Source: a bacterium (lineage in GTDB: Bacteria > Pseudomonadota > Alphaproteobacteria > Rhizobiales > Xanthobacteraceae). From it: a stretch of 23,026 nucleotides of DNA. The notes beneath the pieces are model-generated. The model was given only the letters and a program-made list of their open reading frames with translations, searched no databases and was not told where the DNA came from. This document shows, piece by piece, positions 16,424 to 22,587 of this stretch. Position 1 is the stretch's first letter; the number at the start of each line of letters is the position of its first letter. A program made the translations under genes and the position numbers. The DNA is taken from assembly GCA_029946075.1 (NCBI GenBank), contig JAQSDT010000672.1, positions 1 through 23,026 on the forward strand, written 5' to 3'.

Positions 16424-16511
16424 ACTTGACGCGTCGGACAAATCAGGGGCACATTGGCATCATCGAAAGAATGTGAGCCCGCGCCGGAAATGGTGGCGGG
16501 CTTTTCTGTTT
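16424..16511 (+). ncRNA. Repeat copy 2: promoter-like box plus terminator, candidate small RNA
   Basis: TTGACG at 16426-16431 is followed by CGTCGGACAAATCA, a weak -10 near 16450 (CACATT), CATCATCGAAA, and within 15-20 bases a hairpin with a T-rich tail. A transcript from about 16460 to 16511 would be some 50-60 nt with no reading frame. The whole unit is repeated at 16612-16703 with changed but still pairing stem bases. Expression is inferred. Confidence 0.5.
16476..16511 (+). terminator. Rho-independent terminator of repeat copy 2
   Basis: The stem AGCCCGC (16476-16482) pairs perfectly with GCGGGCT (16496-16502), with an inner GCC/GGT stem, one bulged base and a 6-base loop. It is followed by TTTTCTGTTT. 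Confidence 0.65.
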
Positions 16512-16611
16512 CACCGGATATTCAGCCTCAGACGATCGTCGGCCGAAGCCGTTTCGATTTGTCGAAACCGTTTCGTCGAATTTTCTGCATTTCATTGACT
16601 GCTTGAAAACG

Positions 16612-16703
16612 ATTTGACACGTCGGGCAAATCACTGGCAAAATACCATCATCGAAAAGTCGTTCAGAGCCCGCACGGAGCAATCCGTCGCGGGCTTCTTG
16701 TTT
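16612..16703 (+). ncRNA. Repeat copy 3: promoter-like box plus terminator, candidate small RNA
   Basis: TTGACA at 16614-16619, an 18-base spacer nearly identical to copy 1, CAAAAT as weak -10, CATCATCGAAA, then a strong hairpin terminator. The predicted RNA is about 50-60 nt. The lower stem equals that of copy 2, while the upper stem differs but still pairs, as expected for a structured RNA family. Expression is inferred. Confidence 0.5.
16667..16703 (+). terminator. Rho-independent terminator of repeat copy 3
   Basis: AGCCCGC (16667-16673) pairs with GCGGGCT (16689-16695); above it ACGGA pairs with TCCGT around a GCAA tetraloop, with one bulged C. TCTTGTTT follows. Confidence 0.7.
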
Positions 16704-16715
16704 GAAATTCCCGAA

Positions 16716-16788
16716 TCGGACGGTGGCCGCACATCGACGCCGCAACTCCAGCGCCTCGCCCGGGCGTCACGAGCGTACCACCGTCCGA
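16716..16788. repeat. Perfect 11-bp inverted repeat spanning 73 bases
   Basis: TCGGACGGTGG (16716-16726) and CCACCGTCCGA (16778-16788) are exact inverted copies with 51 bases between, which include the palindrome CGCCCGGGCG. It could be a long RNA hairpin in the leader of the phage module or a protein-binding site; nothing seen decides this. Confidence 0.5.
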
Positions 16789-16902
16789 GCCTTCCATCAT
16801 TCGAATTGGCCGGCGCGCGCGAACGTGCCGGCATGCGGCGCGGATGGTCAGCGTCGCAGCGGCCCCTGACGGGATAAGGTTCGCGCCCCAAACGGTCTGC
16901 CC

Positions 16903-16929
16903 GCACAGCGACTGTGCCGCACATTTTTT
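16903..16929 (+). terminator. Terminator-like hairpins before the phage module
   Basis: GCACAG/CTGTGC (loop CGA) at 16903-16917, or alternatively TGTG/CACA at 16913-16923, the latter directly followed by six Ts (16924-16929). The two stems exclude each other. GGAG of the next micro-ORF follows at 16932. Confidence 0.45.
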
Positions 16930-16942
16930 CCGGAGTGAGCCC

Positions 16943-17014
16943 ATGACCGCGTATCTGATCTCGCTTGCGCTGGTCGGGCTCATCGTCATTGCCGTATCGG
17001 AGGAGTTTTCATGA
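16943..17014 (+). CDS. 23-residue membrane micro-protein at head of phage module
   Basis: ATG 16943 has GGAG 7 bases upstream. The peptide MTAYLISLALVGLIVIAVSE plus three residues is almost entirely one membrane helix with an acidic end. Its TGA overlaps the ATG of the next frame (ATGA), and the next gene's ribosome site (GGAGGAG) is embedded in its last codons, so it is at least a coupled leader. It is followed by a chain of overlapping phage packaging genes. A short membrane-active peptide is possible; function unknown. Confidence 0.55.
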   Translation: MTAYLISLALVGLIVIAVSEEFS

Positions 17015-17172
17015 GCGCTGAAGCAACTCAAGTTATCCGGCGTCCCAAAGGCGATGCCGAGAGGACGGATTTCCCGACGATTGCGTTCCGCCCCGCACTG
17101 CAGAATTCGCCGATCGACAGCGTCGAGGAAACCAGGGAGAGCAACGTCAGCCCCGCCGGGCGAGCTATCTGA
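17011..17172 (+). CDS. 53-residue protein upstream of terminase small subunit
   Basis: ATG 17011 has GGAGGAG 5 bases upstream. It starts MSAEATQVIRRPKGDAERTD, is polar throughout, and ends NVSPAGRAI with TGA at 17170-17172, directly abutting the ATG of the terminase small subunit at 17173. No domain is recognised. The strong ribosome site and zero-gap linkage to the genes on either side make it a real part of the packaging operon. Confidence 0.6.
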   Translation: MSAEATQVIRRPKGDAERTDFPTIAFRPALQNSPIDSVEETRESNVSPAGRAI

Positions 17173-17475
17173 ATGACGAACGTTCCTACTGAAATCCGTT
17201 CTCTGGCAAGAAGGCATACCCGCACCGCGATCCGTGTTCTCGTCGGCGTCATGCGCAGCGAGCAATCAACCCCTGCCGCGCGCGTTACGGCCGCCAGCGC
17301 CATTCTCGATCGCGGTTGGGGCAGGGTCGCACAACCGCGGGAGAGCGGCAGCGACGGTCCGGGCGAACAGATCCATGTGATCGAGCGATCTATCGTTCAT
17401 CCCGCAATATCCGTTGGCGAAGGCACAGAGCGTTCCATTGACGATTCTCAGGATCCCGACAGCCAGGGTATTTGA
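17173..17475 (+). CDS. Phage terminase small subunit-like protein
   Basis: 100 residues from ATG 17173. The N-terminal half, EIRSLARRHTRTAIRVLVGV then STPAARVTAASAILDRGWGR, is a pattern common in small proteins directly upstream of large terminases in alphaproteobacterial prophages, where the small subunit recognises phage DNA and hands it to the motor. The C-terminal 45 residues are acidic and low-complexity. The gene overlaps the terminase large subunit gene by 38 bases or more, which fits the same role. Assigned from context and pattern. Confidence 0.72.
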   Translation: MTNVPTEIRSLARRHTRTAIRVLVGVMRSEQSTPAARVTAASAILDRGWGRVAQPRESGSDGPGEQIHVIERSIVHPAISVGEGTERSIDDSQDPDSQGI

Positions 17476-18724
17476 GCCGCTTCTTGCGCCCGCCCGCTAC
17501 AAGGGGGTCTACGGCGGTCGCGGCTCTGGCAAGTCGCATTTTTTCGGCGAACTGCTGGTCGAGACGTGCCAGGCCGAGCGCGGCACGCTGGCGGTCTGCA
17601 TTCGCGAGTCGCAACGGACGCTGGCGCAATCGAGCAAGCGACTGATCGAAAGTAAGATTGCCACGCTTGGCATCGGGAGCAGATTCCGGCTCTTCAACGA
17701 CAAGATCGAGACGCCGGGAGACGGGGTGATTATCTTTCGCGGGTTGCAGGATCACACGGCCGATTCCATCAAGTCCCTCGAAGGATTCCGCATCGCCTGG
17801 ATCGACGAGGCGCAATCGCTGAGTGCACGCAGCCTGGCACTGCTGCGCCCCACGATCCGCGCAGAAGGTTCCGAAATATGGGCCTCGTGGAACCCGCGGC
17901 GAAAATCCGATGCGATCGATGATCTCCTGAGAGCACGCAGGCCGCCGGGCGCGATCGTCATCAATGCGAACTGGCGTGACAACCCGTGGTTTCCGGCTGT
18001 GCTGGAGGAGGAGCGACGGACCGATCTTGCGCTGTATCCGGACCGTTATCAGCACGTCTGGGAAGGAGATTACGTGAGGGCATTTGAAGGCGCGTATTTC
18101 GCGGAGATGCTATCGCAGGCACGCACGCAGGGGCGCATCGGAAGTGTCGCTGCCGATCCTCTGTTGCCGCTGCGTGCATTCATTGACATTGGCGGATCCG
18201 GCGCGACGGCGGATGCCTTCACGATCTGGATCGTGCAATGGATCGGAGCTGAAATCAGGATTCTGGATTATTATGAGGCCGTCGGCCAGGTGCTGGCGTT
18301 CCACGTAAACTGGCTGCGATCACGGGGCTACGCCAACGCCATTCTCCATCTGCCGCATGACGGCATCAACGAGAACAACATCACCGGCAAGCGCTATGAA
18401 GATCATCTGCGCGAGGCCGGATTTACCGTCGAGCCGCCGGTAAGGAATCAGGGCCGGGGTGCGGCGATGATGCGGATAGAGGCGCTGCGTCGCCTGGGGC
18501 CGCAGATCTGGTGGAATGAAGCGTCCACCGAGGCTGGCCGCGATGCGATCGGATTTTACCACGAGCGGAAAGACGACGTCCGCAACGTCGGCCTCGGGCC
18601 GGAGCACGATTGGTCGAGCCATGCGGCGGATGCGCTGGGATTGATGGCGATCTGCTACGAGGCGCCGGGGAGGACGGGGAATTTCAATCGAACGATCGAC
18701 TATGCCGATCGGGGATGGAGGTGA
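17438..18724 (+). CDS. Phage terminase large subunit (ATPase and nuclease)
   Basis: 428 residues if the start is TTG 17438 (MTILRIPTARVFEPLL); TTG 17414 in the same frame adds eight residues. No ATG is available. The N-terminal ATPase has Walker A GGRGSGKSH (Lys about 32), an arginine-rich IRESQRT strand, and Walker B IAWIDEAQ (Asp/Glu about 123-124). The C-terminal RNase H-like nuclease has FIDIGGSGATADAFTIWIV, LPHDGI and a final EHDWSSHAADALG acidic motif. The enzyme pumps phage DNA into the prohead and cuts it. Length is normal for the PBSX/Terminase_3 type, with no frameshift, so it may be functional even though the portal gene downstream is split. Confidence 0.93.
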   Translation: MTILRIPTARVFEPLLAPARYKGVYGGRGSGKSHFFGELLVETCQAERGTLAVCIRESQRTLAQSSKRLIESKIATLGIGSRFRLFNDKIETPGDGVIIFRGLQDHTADSIKSLEGFRIAWIDEAQSLSARSLALLRPTIRAEGSEIWASWNPRRKSDAIDDLLRARRPPGAIVINANWRDNPWFPAVLEEERRTDLALYPDRYQHVWEGDYVRAFEGAYFAEMLSQARTQGRIGSVAADPLLPLRAFIDIGGSGATADAFTIWIVQWIGAEIRILDYYEAVGQVLAFHVNWLRSRGYANAILHLPHDGINENNITGKRYEDHLREAGFTVEPPVRNQGRGAAMMRIEALRRLGPQIWWNEASTEAGRDAIGFYHERKDDVRNVGLGPEHDWSSHAADALGLMAICYEAPGRTGNFNRTIDYADRGWR

Positions 18725-18760
18725 GGTCCGGTTCGGCGTCGGCAGGTTTCGGAGTTGTGG

Positions 18761-19729
18761 CTACTTCTTTTCTCTCTTCGCCGCATAAGCGCGCTGCGCC
18801 TCGTCGGGACAGTAGGCTACCGGTCCGCCATCGTCCTTGAATTTCCTGTTCACAGTCTTCTGCATGTGGAATGTGTTGTCATCAATTCGGCTCATCCGGA
18901 CGACGTCCAGGCTGGATGTTCCAGCCTCTCGTCGAGAACTCGTTTCCGCGCCCTTCTTTGCCGCGGAAGGCGCTTGCTTCGCCGTCGGCTGACTGCAGGT
19001 CATGCTCAGGGACATGGCCGCCTGCCCCGTGTTCATTACCTCGACGACCTTGCATTCAGTCTTACCGCTGGAAATTGACCCGTCGACCAGGCCGATAGCG
19101 ATGTCGCCCGATTTTGCGCAGTGATCGCTGAAATCCGGGCCGGTGCCGGCATAGATGCCGTCCTTCGGTCGCCACTGGTTCGGGCGCGCTAGCTGTTCCG
19201 GAATCTTGTACCGGGCTTCTTCCTTAGCGCGCTTCTTTTCCTCGATGTGCATTCGTTGCACATCCTCTGGGCAATAGTCGGCCTGCCAACTTGGCCCCTT
19301 GAATTGCCTCGCAATCGTCTTTCGAACGGACATCGATTTGTGATTGATCCGTTTGAGCAACATGATCTCCTCGAACGGCCGTTCGCCGGCATCAGGGTCA
19401 CGTGCTGATGTTGGCATATTGATATCGTAGCATGTCATGTTCAACTTGATGGCGCCTGGAGCCGTATCCGTTACCTTGTTAACGCTGCAGTTCCATTCAA
19501 ATCCACTGACCGATTTTTCGGCTAGCTCAATGGCAAAGACGCCATACTCTTTCCGGCAGTCTGAATCGAAATCTTTGCCGGGACTCTCGTAATAGCCGTC
19601 GGCTGGACGCCACTTTTCTAATGTCGATGCCGGGCTGGGCTGCGCAAGCGCAGATGTAAGCGCCCCCAATAGCGCGGAGACAAGGGCGAGCCCTGTAATC
19701 GCGCAATAGTCTGTTTGTTTGCAGTTCAA
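18761..19729 (-). CDS. Secreted protein with two tandem Cys-containing domains
   Basis: 322 residues on the strand opposite to the phage genes. I chose TTG 19729 (MNCKQTDYCAIT) because GGAGAG lies 6-7 bases upstream and the N-terminus then forms a signal peptide ending ALA before Gln; TTG 19765 would start about 10 bases from the predicted transcript start. The mature part holds two similar domains of about 130 residues. Matching landmarks are WRPADGYYESPGKDFDSDC and WRPKDGIYAGTGPDFSDHC, then FAIELAEKSVSG / IAIGLVDGSISS, LNMTCYD / LSMTCSQ, and KTIARQFKG...YCPEDVQR / KTVNRKFKD...YCPDEAQR. Each has four Cys at equivalent places. The linker is Lys/Glu-rich. No known function is recognised; its position suggests phage cargo (a moron) altering the cell envelope. 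Confidence 0.75.
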   Translation of the reverse strand: MNCKQTDYCAITGLALVSALLGALTSALAQPSPASTLEKWRPADGYYESPGKDFDSDCRKEYGVFAIELAEKSVSGFEWNCSVNKVTDTAPGAIKLNMTCYDINMPTSARDPDAGERPFEEIMLLKRINHKSMSVRKTIARQFKGPSWQADYCPEDVQRMHIEEKKRAKEEARYKIPEQLARPNQWRPKDGIYAGTGPDFSDHCAKSGDIAIGLVDGSISSGKTECKVVEVMNTGQAAMSLSMTCSQPTAKQAPSAAKKGAETSSRREAGTSSLDVVRMSRIDDNTFHMQKTVNRKFKDDGGPVAYCPDEAQRAYAAKREKK

Positions 19730-19734
19730 CGACG

Positions 19735-19774
19735 CTCTCCGGCAACGCTCAAAACTCTCCGGCAACGCTCAAAA
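19735..19774. repeat. Perfect 20-bp tandem duplication carrying a ribosome site
   Basis: Two exact copies of CTCTCCGGCAACGCTCAAAA (19735-19754 and 19755-19774). Read leftward each contains GGAGAG, so the secreted-protein gene has two candidate ribosome sites in its leader. It is a recent duplication by its identity. Confidence 0.85.
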
Positions 19775-19782
19775 CTTCACAG

Positions 19783-19811
19783 ATTATACAGTTCTCGCCT
19801 AGGTTGATCAA
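19783..19811 (-). promoter_or_regulatory. Promoter of the secreted tandem-domain protein
   Basis: Read leftward: -35 TTGATC (19811-19806), a 17-base spacer, and a perfect -10 TATAAT (19788-19783). Transcription would start near 19776, just before the tandem repeat. This independent promoter would let the cargo gene be expressed while phage genes are silent. Confidence 0.65.
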
Positions 19812-19882
19812 TATCGACTTGGTTGCCTGCGCAATGCGTCGCTTCTGCCGTATAGCCACACAATGCAAGGATCATTGATGTC

Positions 19883-20239
19883 TTGGAAAGATGTGATGCG
19901 ACGAGTGCTACCACCAAGCCAGATCTCGCCGGATACGATCCGCACGCTCCGGTTCCACTACCTAATGAGATCCCTCCTGTCGGCCGTCCGACCACCTTTG
20001 ACGATCGCTTCGGCAACTGGAGTTCTTCCTCCAGCGTCAGTGCGCCGATAGCCCCTAGTCAGCCGATGGCGCCGTCACCACCGGCAGGGCGTTGGCCTGG
20101 CCTCGTACCCGGCGAGCCGATGCCCGACTATCCCTTTCCACCGTCGGTCTTTGGATTTCCAGGCACATCGACTACGCCGGGCGAACAGGATTGGGCCTGG
20201 GGGCTGATCCGGCCCGCTGAATGGGACAAGGCGCGATAG
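19883..20239 (+). CDS. Proline-rich phage-module protein, start uncertain
   Basis: About 118 residues to TAG at 20237-20239. It is proline/serine-rich (YDPHAPVPLPNEIPP, GRPTTFDDRFGNW, PGEPMPDYPFPPS), without signal peptide or membrane helix. The only start in frame is TTG 19883. A much better start, ATG 19878 with AAGGA upstream, opens a different frame (MSWKDVMRRV) that ends at 20051, so a one-base shift near the beginning is likely, or the TTG is used. It ends 53 bp before the portal gene, a slot that often holds a small accessory gene in such phages. No function is recognised. Confidence 0.48.
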   Translation: MERCDATSATTKPDLAGYDPHAPVPLPNEIPPVGRPTTFDDRFGNWSSSSSVSAPIAPSQPMAPSPPAGRWPGLVPGEPMPDYPFPPSVFGFPGTSTTPGEQDWAWGLIRPAEWDKAR

Positions 20240-20292
20240 CGCCAGTTCGATCGATTCCGAAGCTGGATTTTTCACCAAGCGAGAAGCTCACC

Positions 20293-20838
20293 ATGCCCAA
20301 AATGTCCACTTCAGATCTCAAGGCAATGCTTGCCTTCGAGAAAGCCGACGCACTGGCCGCGATCTCGGCCACGCGGTTGACCGAAGAACGCGCCGATGCG
20401 ATGGATTACTATCTTGGCGACATGAACAAGGACATGCCGGCGCAGGACGGCCGCTCGCGTGCGGTCTCGACCGATGTCGCCGACACGATCGAAGGCCTGA
20501 TGCCGTCGCTGATGGATATCTTCGCCGGCTCCGACGAAGTGGTGCGGTTCGAGCCGGTCGGGCCAGAGGACGAAGCGGCGGCGCAGCAGGAGACCGACTA
20601 CGTCAACCACGTCTTCATGCAGCAGAATCCGGGCTTCATGGTGCTCTACTCCTTCATCAAGGACGCCCTGCTTTCAAAGGTCGGCATCGTGAAAGTGTGG
20701 TGGGAGGAGCGCGAGGAGGAGAGCCGCGAAACCTACTACGACCTGACCGATGATCAGTTTACGTTACTGGCGCAGGCGGCGGCCGAATCGAATGGCGCGA
20801 TGAAGATCGTGGCTCATACCGCGCACAATGCGAGGTAG
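20293..20838 (+). CDS. P22-type portal protein, N-terminal part (gene interrupted)
   Basis: 181 residues from ATG 20293. The sequence follows the P22-like portal family closely: DYYLGDMNKDMPAQDGRSRA, VSTDVADTIEGLMPSLMDIF, ETDYVNHVFMQQNPGFMVLY and LLSKVGIVKVWWEEREEE. It stops at TAG after MKIVAHTAHNAR. Intact family members run to several hundred residues; here the expected next segment is not downstream in any frame but reappears at 22588. The portal ring is the head vertex through which terminase packages DNA, so this fragment alone should not work. Either the gene is dead or the two pieces assemble. The coding part is very GC-rich (43 of 60 bases at 20521-20580), in contrast to the DNA after the stop. 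Confidence 0.86.
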   Translation: MPKMSTSDLKAMLAFEKADALAAISATRLTEERADAMDYYLGDMNKDMPAQDGRSRAVSTDVADTIEGLMPSLMDIFAGSDEVVRFEPVGPEDEAAAQQETDYVNHVFMQQNPGFMVLYSFIKDALLSKVGIVKVWWEEREEESRETYYDLTDDQFTLLAQAAAESNGAMKIVAHTAHNAR

Positions 20839-20887
20839 CTGGTCACGAAGATGGAGGAAACGGACGGAGCAAACGGAAACTGATGCG

Positions 20888-21187
20888 TTACGGGTTCATA
20901 TAGTAGTGAACGCTTGCGGTTAAGAAAAACCCGCCAAACGTCCAAGCGATCGCAATCCGTTCGTTTCGGATTGTCTTCGGGAGATGAGCACGGCCAGTTT
21001 CGTTCAAAGATGCCGGATCAATCTTGGTGATTCGACCGCGCCTCGGGAGTTTCCAGCTCAAAACCTCACCGGCGAAGGGCGCGCCCGGCACATGATTGTT
21101 CAGTATCCGTCGAAAGTCGTTCAGATACATCCCTGCGCAAAACCCGATAGACCAGATCGCGACGAGTGCATCTGCGAGATAGGCCAT
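20888..21187 (-). CDS. Small membrane protein inside the portal-gene interruption
   Basis: 99 residues from ATG 21187, with AGGAAC about 9 bases upstream. The first helix is about 3-24 (LADALVAIWSIGFCAGMYLN), then a basic loop (RRFRI-like patches, SWKLPRRGRITK), and a second helix at about 80-96 (IAWTFGGFFLTASVHYYM). It is opposite in direction to the phage genes and lies in lower-GC DNA (28 of 60 bases at 20881-20940). No domain is recognised. The position suggests inserted cargo with its own expression. Confidence 0.58.
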   Translation of the reverse strand: MAYLADALVAIWSIGFCAGMYLNDFRRILNNHVPGAPFAGEVLSWKLPRRGRITKIDPASLNETGRAHLPKTIRNERIAIAWTFGGFFLTASVHYYMNP

Positions 21188-21441
21188 TTGTTCGGTTCCT
21201 GCTCACGGCTCAGGCGGGCTTGATTTATGCAGAACTCGTGCAGAAATACTTATGCAACAATCCAAAGGTGTATTGTTGATTGCAGTGCCTGGGGCGTGTA
21301 GTTTCGGCTGGTAGATGAACGGTCCAGTCCATGTCTCTCTTCATGTCTTTATCGAGCTGGCTGCACGGTGGCACGATGACGCTCCCGCTGTTGTCGGTTG
21401 ACCGGAGCCTTACGGGCTCACTGGAGCGCGCGGAGGTAAGG

Positions 21442-21792
21442 ATGCCCGTGATGCGCATGTGTTCGCTTGTCTTTGCTACGATAGCGCTTGTAGCGCTCTG
21501 CGGTCATGCCTACGCGCAGCCAAGGTGTCCGGAATTAGCGAAACTGCGAGGCGAGGCCGCTAAAACCGCTACGCAGTTGACTGCCATGGCTACGTGCGAA
21601 GCTTACAACGGCTTTTCCATGACGTGGGGTAGAATCGTTCGCTACGCCAATGAGCATCGCGGGTCGTGTGAGATTTCCAGCGTTTCGCTAACCGAGTTCG
21701 AGAGCCGACATCGCGAGGCCCTGAGGATGCGTGATGCTATTTGCACCGGTCGACCGCTTCAGCCATTTCCGCCGGACGTCATTCGACAGTGA
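21442..21792 (+). CDS. Small secreted Cys-containing protein inside the portal-gene interruption
   Basis: 116 residues from ATG 21442, chosen over the in-frame ATG 21331 because GGAGG lies 5 bases upstream and the protein then begins with a clear signal peptide (MPVMRMCSLVFATIALVALC, cut after AYA before Gln). The mature protein is about 90 residues, helical, with Cys in QPRCPEL, ATCEAYN, GSCEIS and DAICTG, enough for two disulfides. The shape resembles small periplasmic proteins of unknown function common in Bradyrhizobium. It is rightward, in lower-GC cargo DNA. Confidence 0.65.
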   Translation: MPVMRMCSLVFATIALVALCGHAYAQPRCPELAKLRGEAAKTATQLTAMATCEAYNGFSMTWGRIVRYANEHRGSCEISSVSLTEFESRHREALRMRDAICTGRPLQPFPPDVIRQ

Positions 21793-22065
21793 GACGGCGG
21801 AGGTTGCTCGGCAATCTCGTAGCTAATTTTAGTGAGGCTTATCGCGCCACCTGGCCAGACTTCTGGCAGATCACTTCGTAACGTCGCCATTCCTTTGTTG
21901 CGGATGGGGCTCCAGGCGTCCTGCACAGCGTCAATCAATAATTTCGCGCTGAGCAGTGCTTGCTGGAATCTGCGGTGAAGCTGCACGCATCAATGCACAG
22001 ATCCTCCTTCAATGGTCGCAACGGGATCTGTTGCGTGTCACGAGCCCACAGTCCGAGGTAGCGGC

Positions 22066-22509
22066 ATGGCCAGTTCATTCGATAATCCCAACCACAATCT
22101 GTTCGGCTCTCGAGGTCTTCGTGCGAGGGAAAAAGCCCCCACGGATATCCCTACAATCGACCAGCTGATGCGGCCGCCGCAGACCCCTCCCTGGTGGGAG
22201 CTCTTTCCGCCGCAGCCATCGTCGAATGATCAAAGTCCGTATGCTCCGGTTCCGCTTCCGATCATGCCGCCACCGCCATCGCCGCCGCCTCCGCGCGACG
22301 TCGATCCTCCCTCTCGCCCGCCGGAGTGGCTGTTTGGTCCGCCTCGTATAAGTGGCGTTTCAATTCAACCCTCGTCTTCGATTCCAGCGCCCCGCGGACT
22401 TCCGGCCCTGTTGGCAGAAGTCGGGGCTTTCGACCCATCAGATCCAGAGGCGCCGCCGGCCGGTGGGTTACCTGGCCTCATTCAGCAATACTTGCGCAAT
22501 AGCCACTGA
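22066..22509 (+). CDS. Proline-rich protein preceding the portal C-terminal part
   Basis: 147 residues from ATG 22066, with GAGG 7 bases upstream. The start MASSFDNPNHNLFGSRG is followed by a long proline-rich centre (SPYAPVPLPIMPPPPSPPPP at about 67-86) and an end PPAGGLPGLIQQYLRNSH. It has no signal peptide or membrane helix. It shares the phrase APVPLP and general composition with the 19883-20239 protein but does not align elsewhere. Each lies just before a portal fragment (53 and 78 bp), so it may be a counterpart from a second phage copy. Function unknown; a linker or virion-associated role is only a guess. Confidence 0.6.
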   Translation: MASSFDNPNHNLFGSRGLRAREKAPTDIPTIDQLMRPPQTPPWWELFPPQPSSNDQSPYAPVPLPIMPPPPSPPPPRDVDPPSRPPEWLFGPPRISGVSIQPSSSIPAPRGLPALLAEVGAFDPSDPEAPPAGGLPGLIQQYLRNSH

Positions 22510-22587
22510 TGCGCTGGCCGGTGAGACAATTACGTCGGGGTTCGGCCGAGCGCTTGTTACCACTCTCCCCTTTACTGTGAGATCCAT

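Larger units (their letters stand above)
16328..16942. other. 615-bp gene-free stretch rich in structured elements
   Basis: I find no convincing protein gene here. It contains repeat copies 2 and 3 with their hairpin terminators, an 11-bp perfect inverted repeat spanning 73 bases (16716-16788), and a terminator-like hairpin just before the first micro-ORF of the phage module. A chromosome/phage junction probably lies inside it, but no duplicated attachment core could be seen. Confidence 0.6.

Noticed and set aside
16071..16703. The three short repeats as a CRISPR array
   Set aside because: Only three copies with uneven spacing (about 350 and 190 bases), including promoter/terminator features and no cas genes.
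16443..16745. Minus-strand frames containing MPVICPTC/MPLICPTR-like peptides near the repeats
   Set aside because: The shared peptide is only the reverse translation of the promoter-like repeat, not a conserved protein.
21759..21986. A 75-codon minus-strand frame in the gap after the small secreted protein
   Set aside because: It needs a GTG start without a ribosome site and overlaps the end of the better-supported secreted gene; 21793-22065 otherwise shows nothing I can name.
20839..22587. An insertion sequence interrupting the portal gene
   Set aside because: I saw no transposase, no terminal inverted repeats and no duplicated target bases at the edges.
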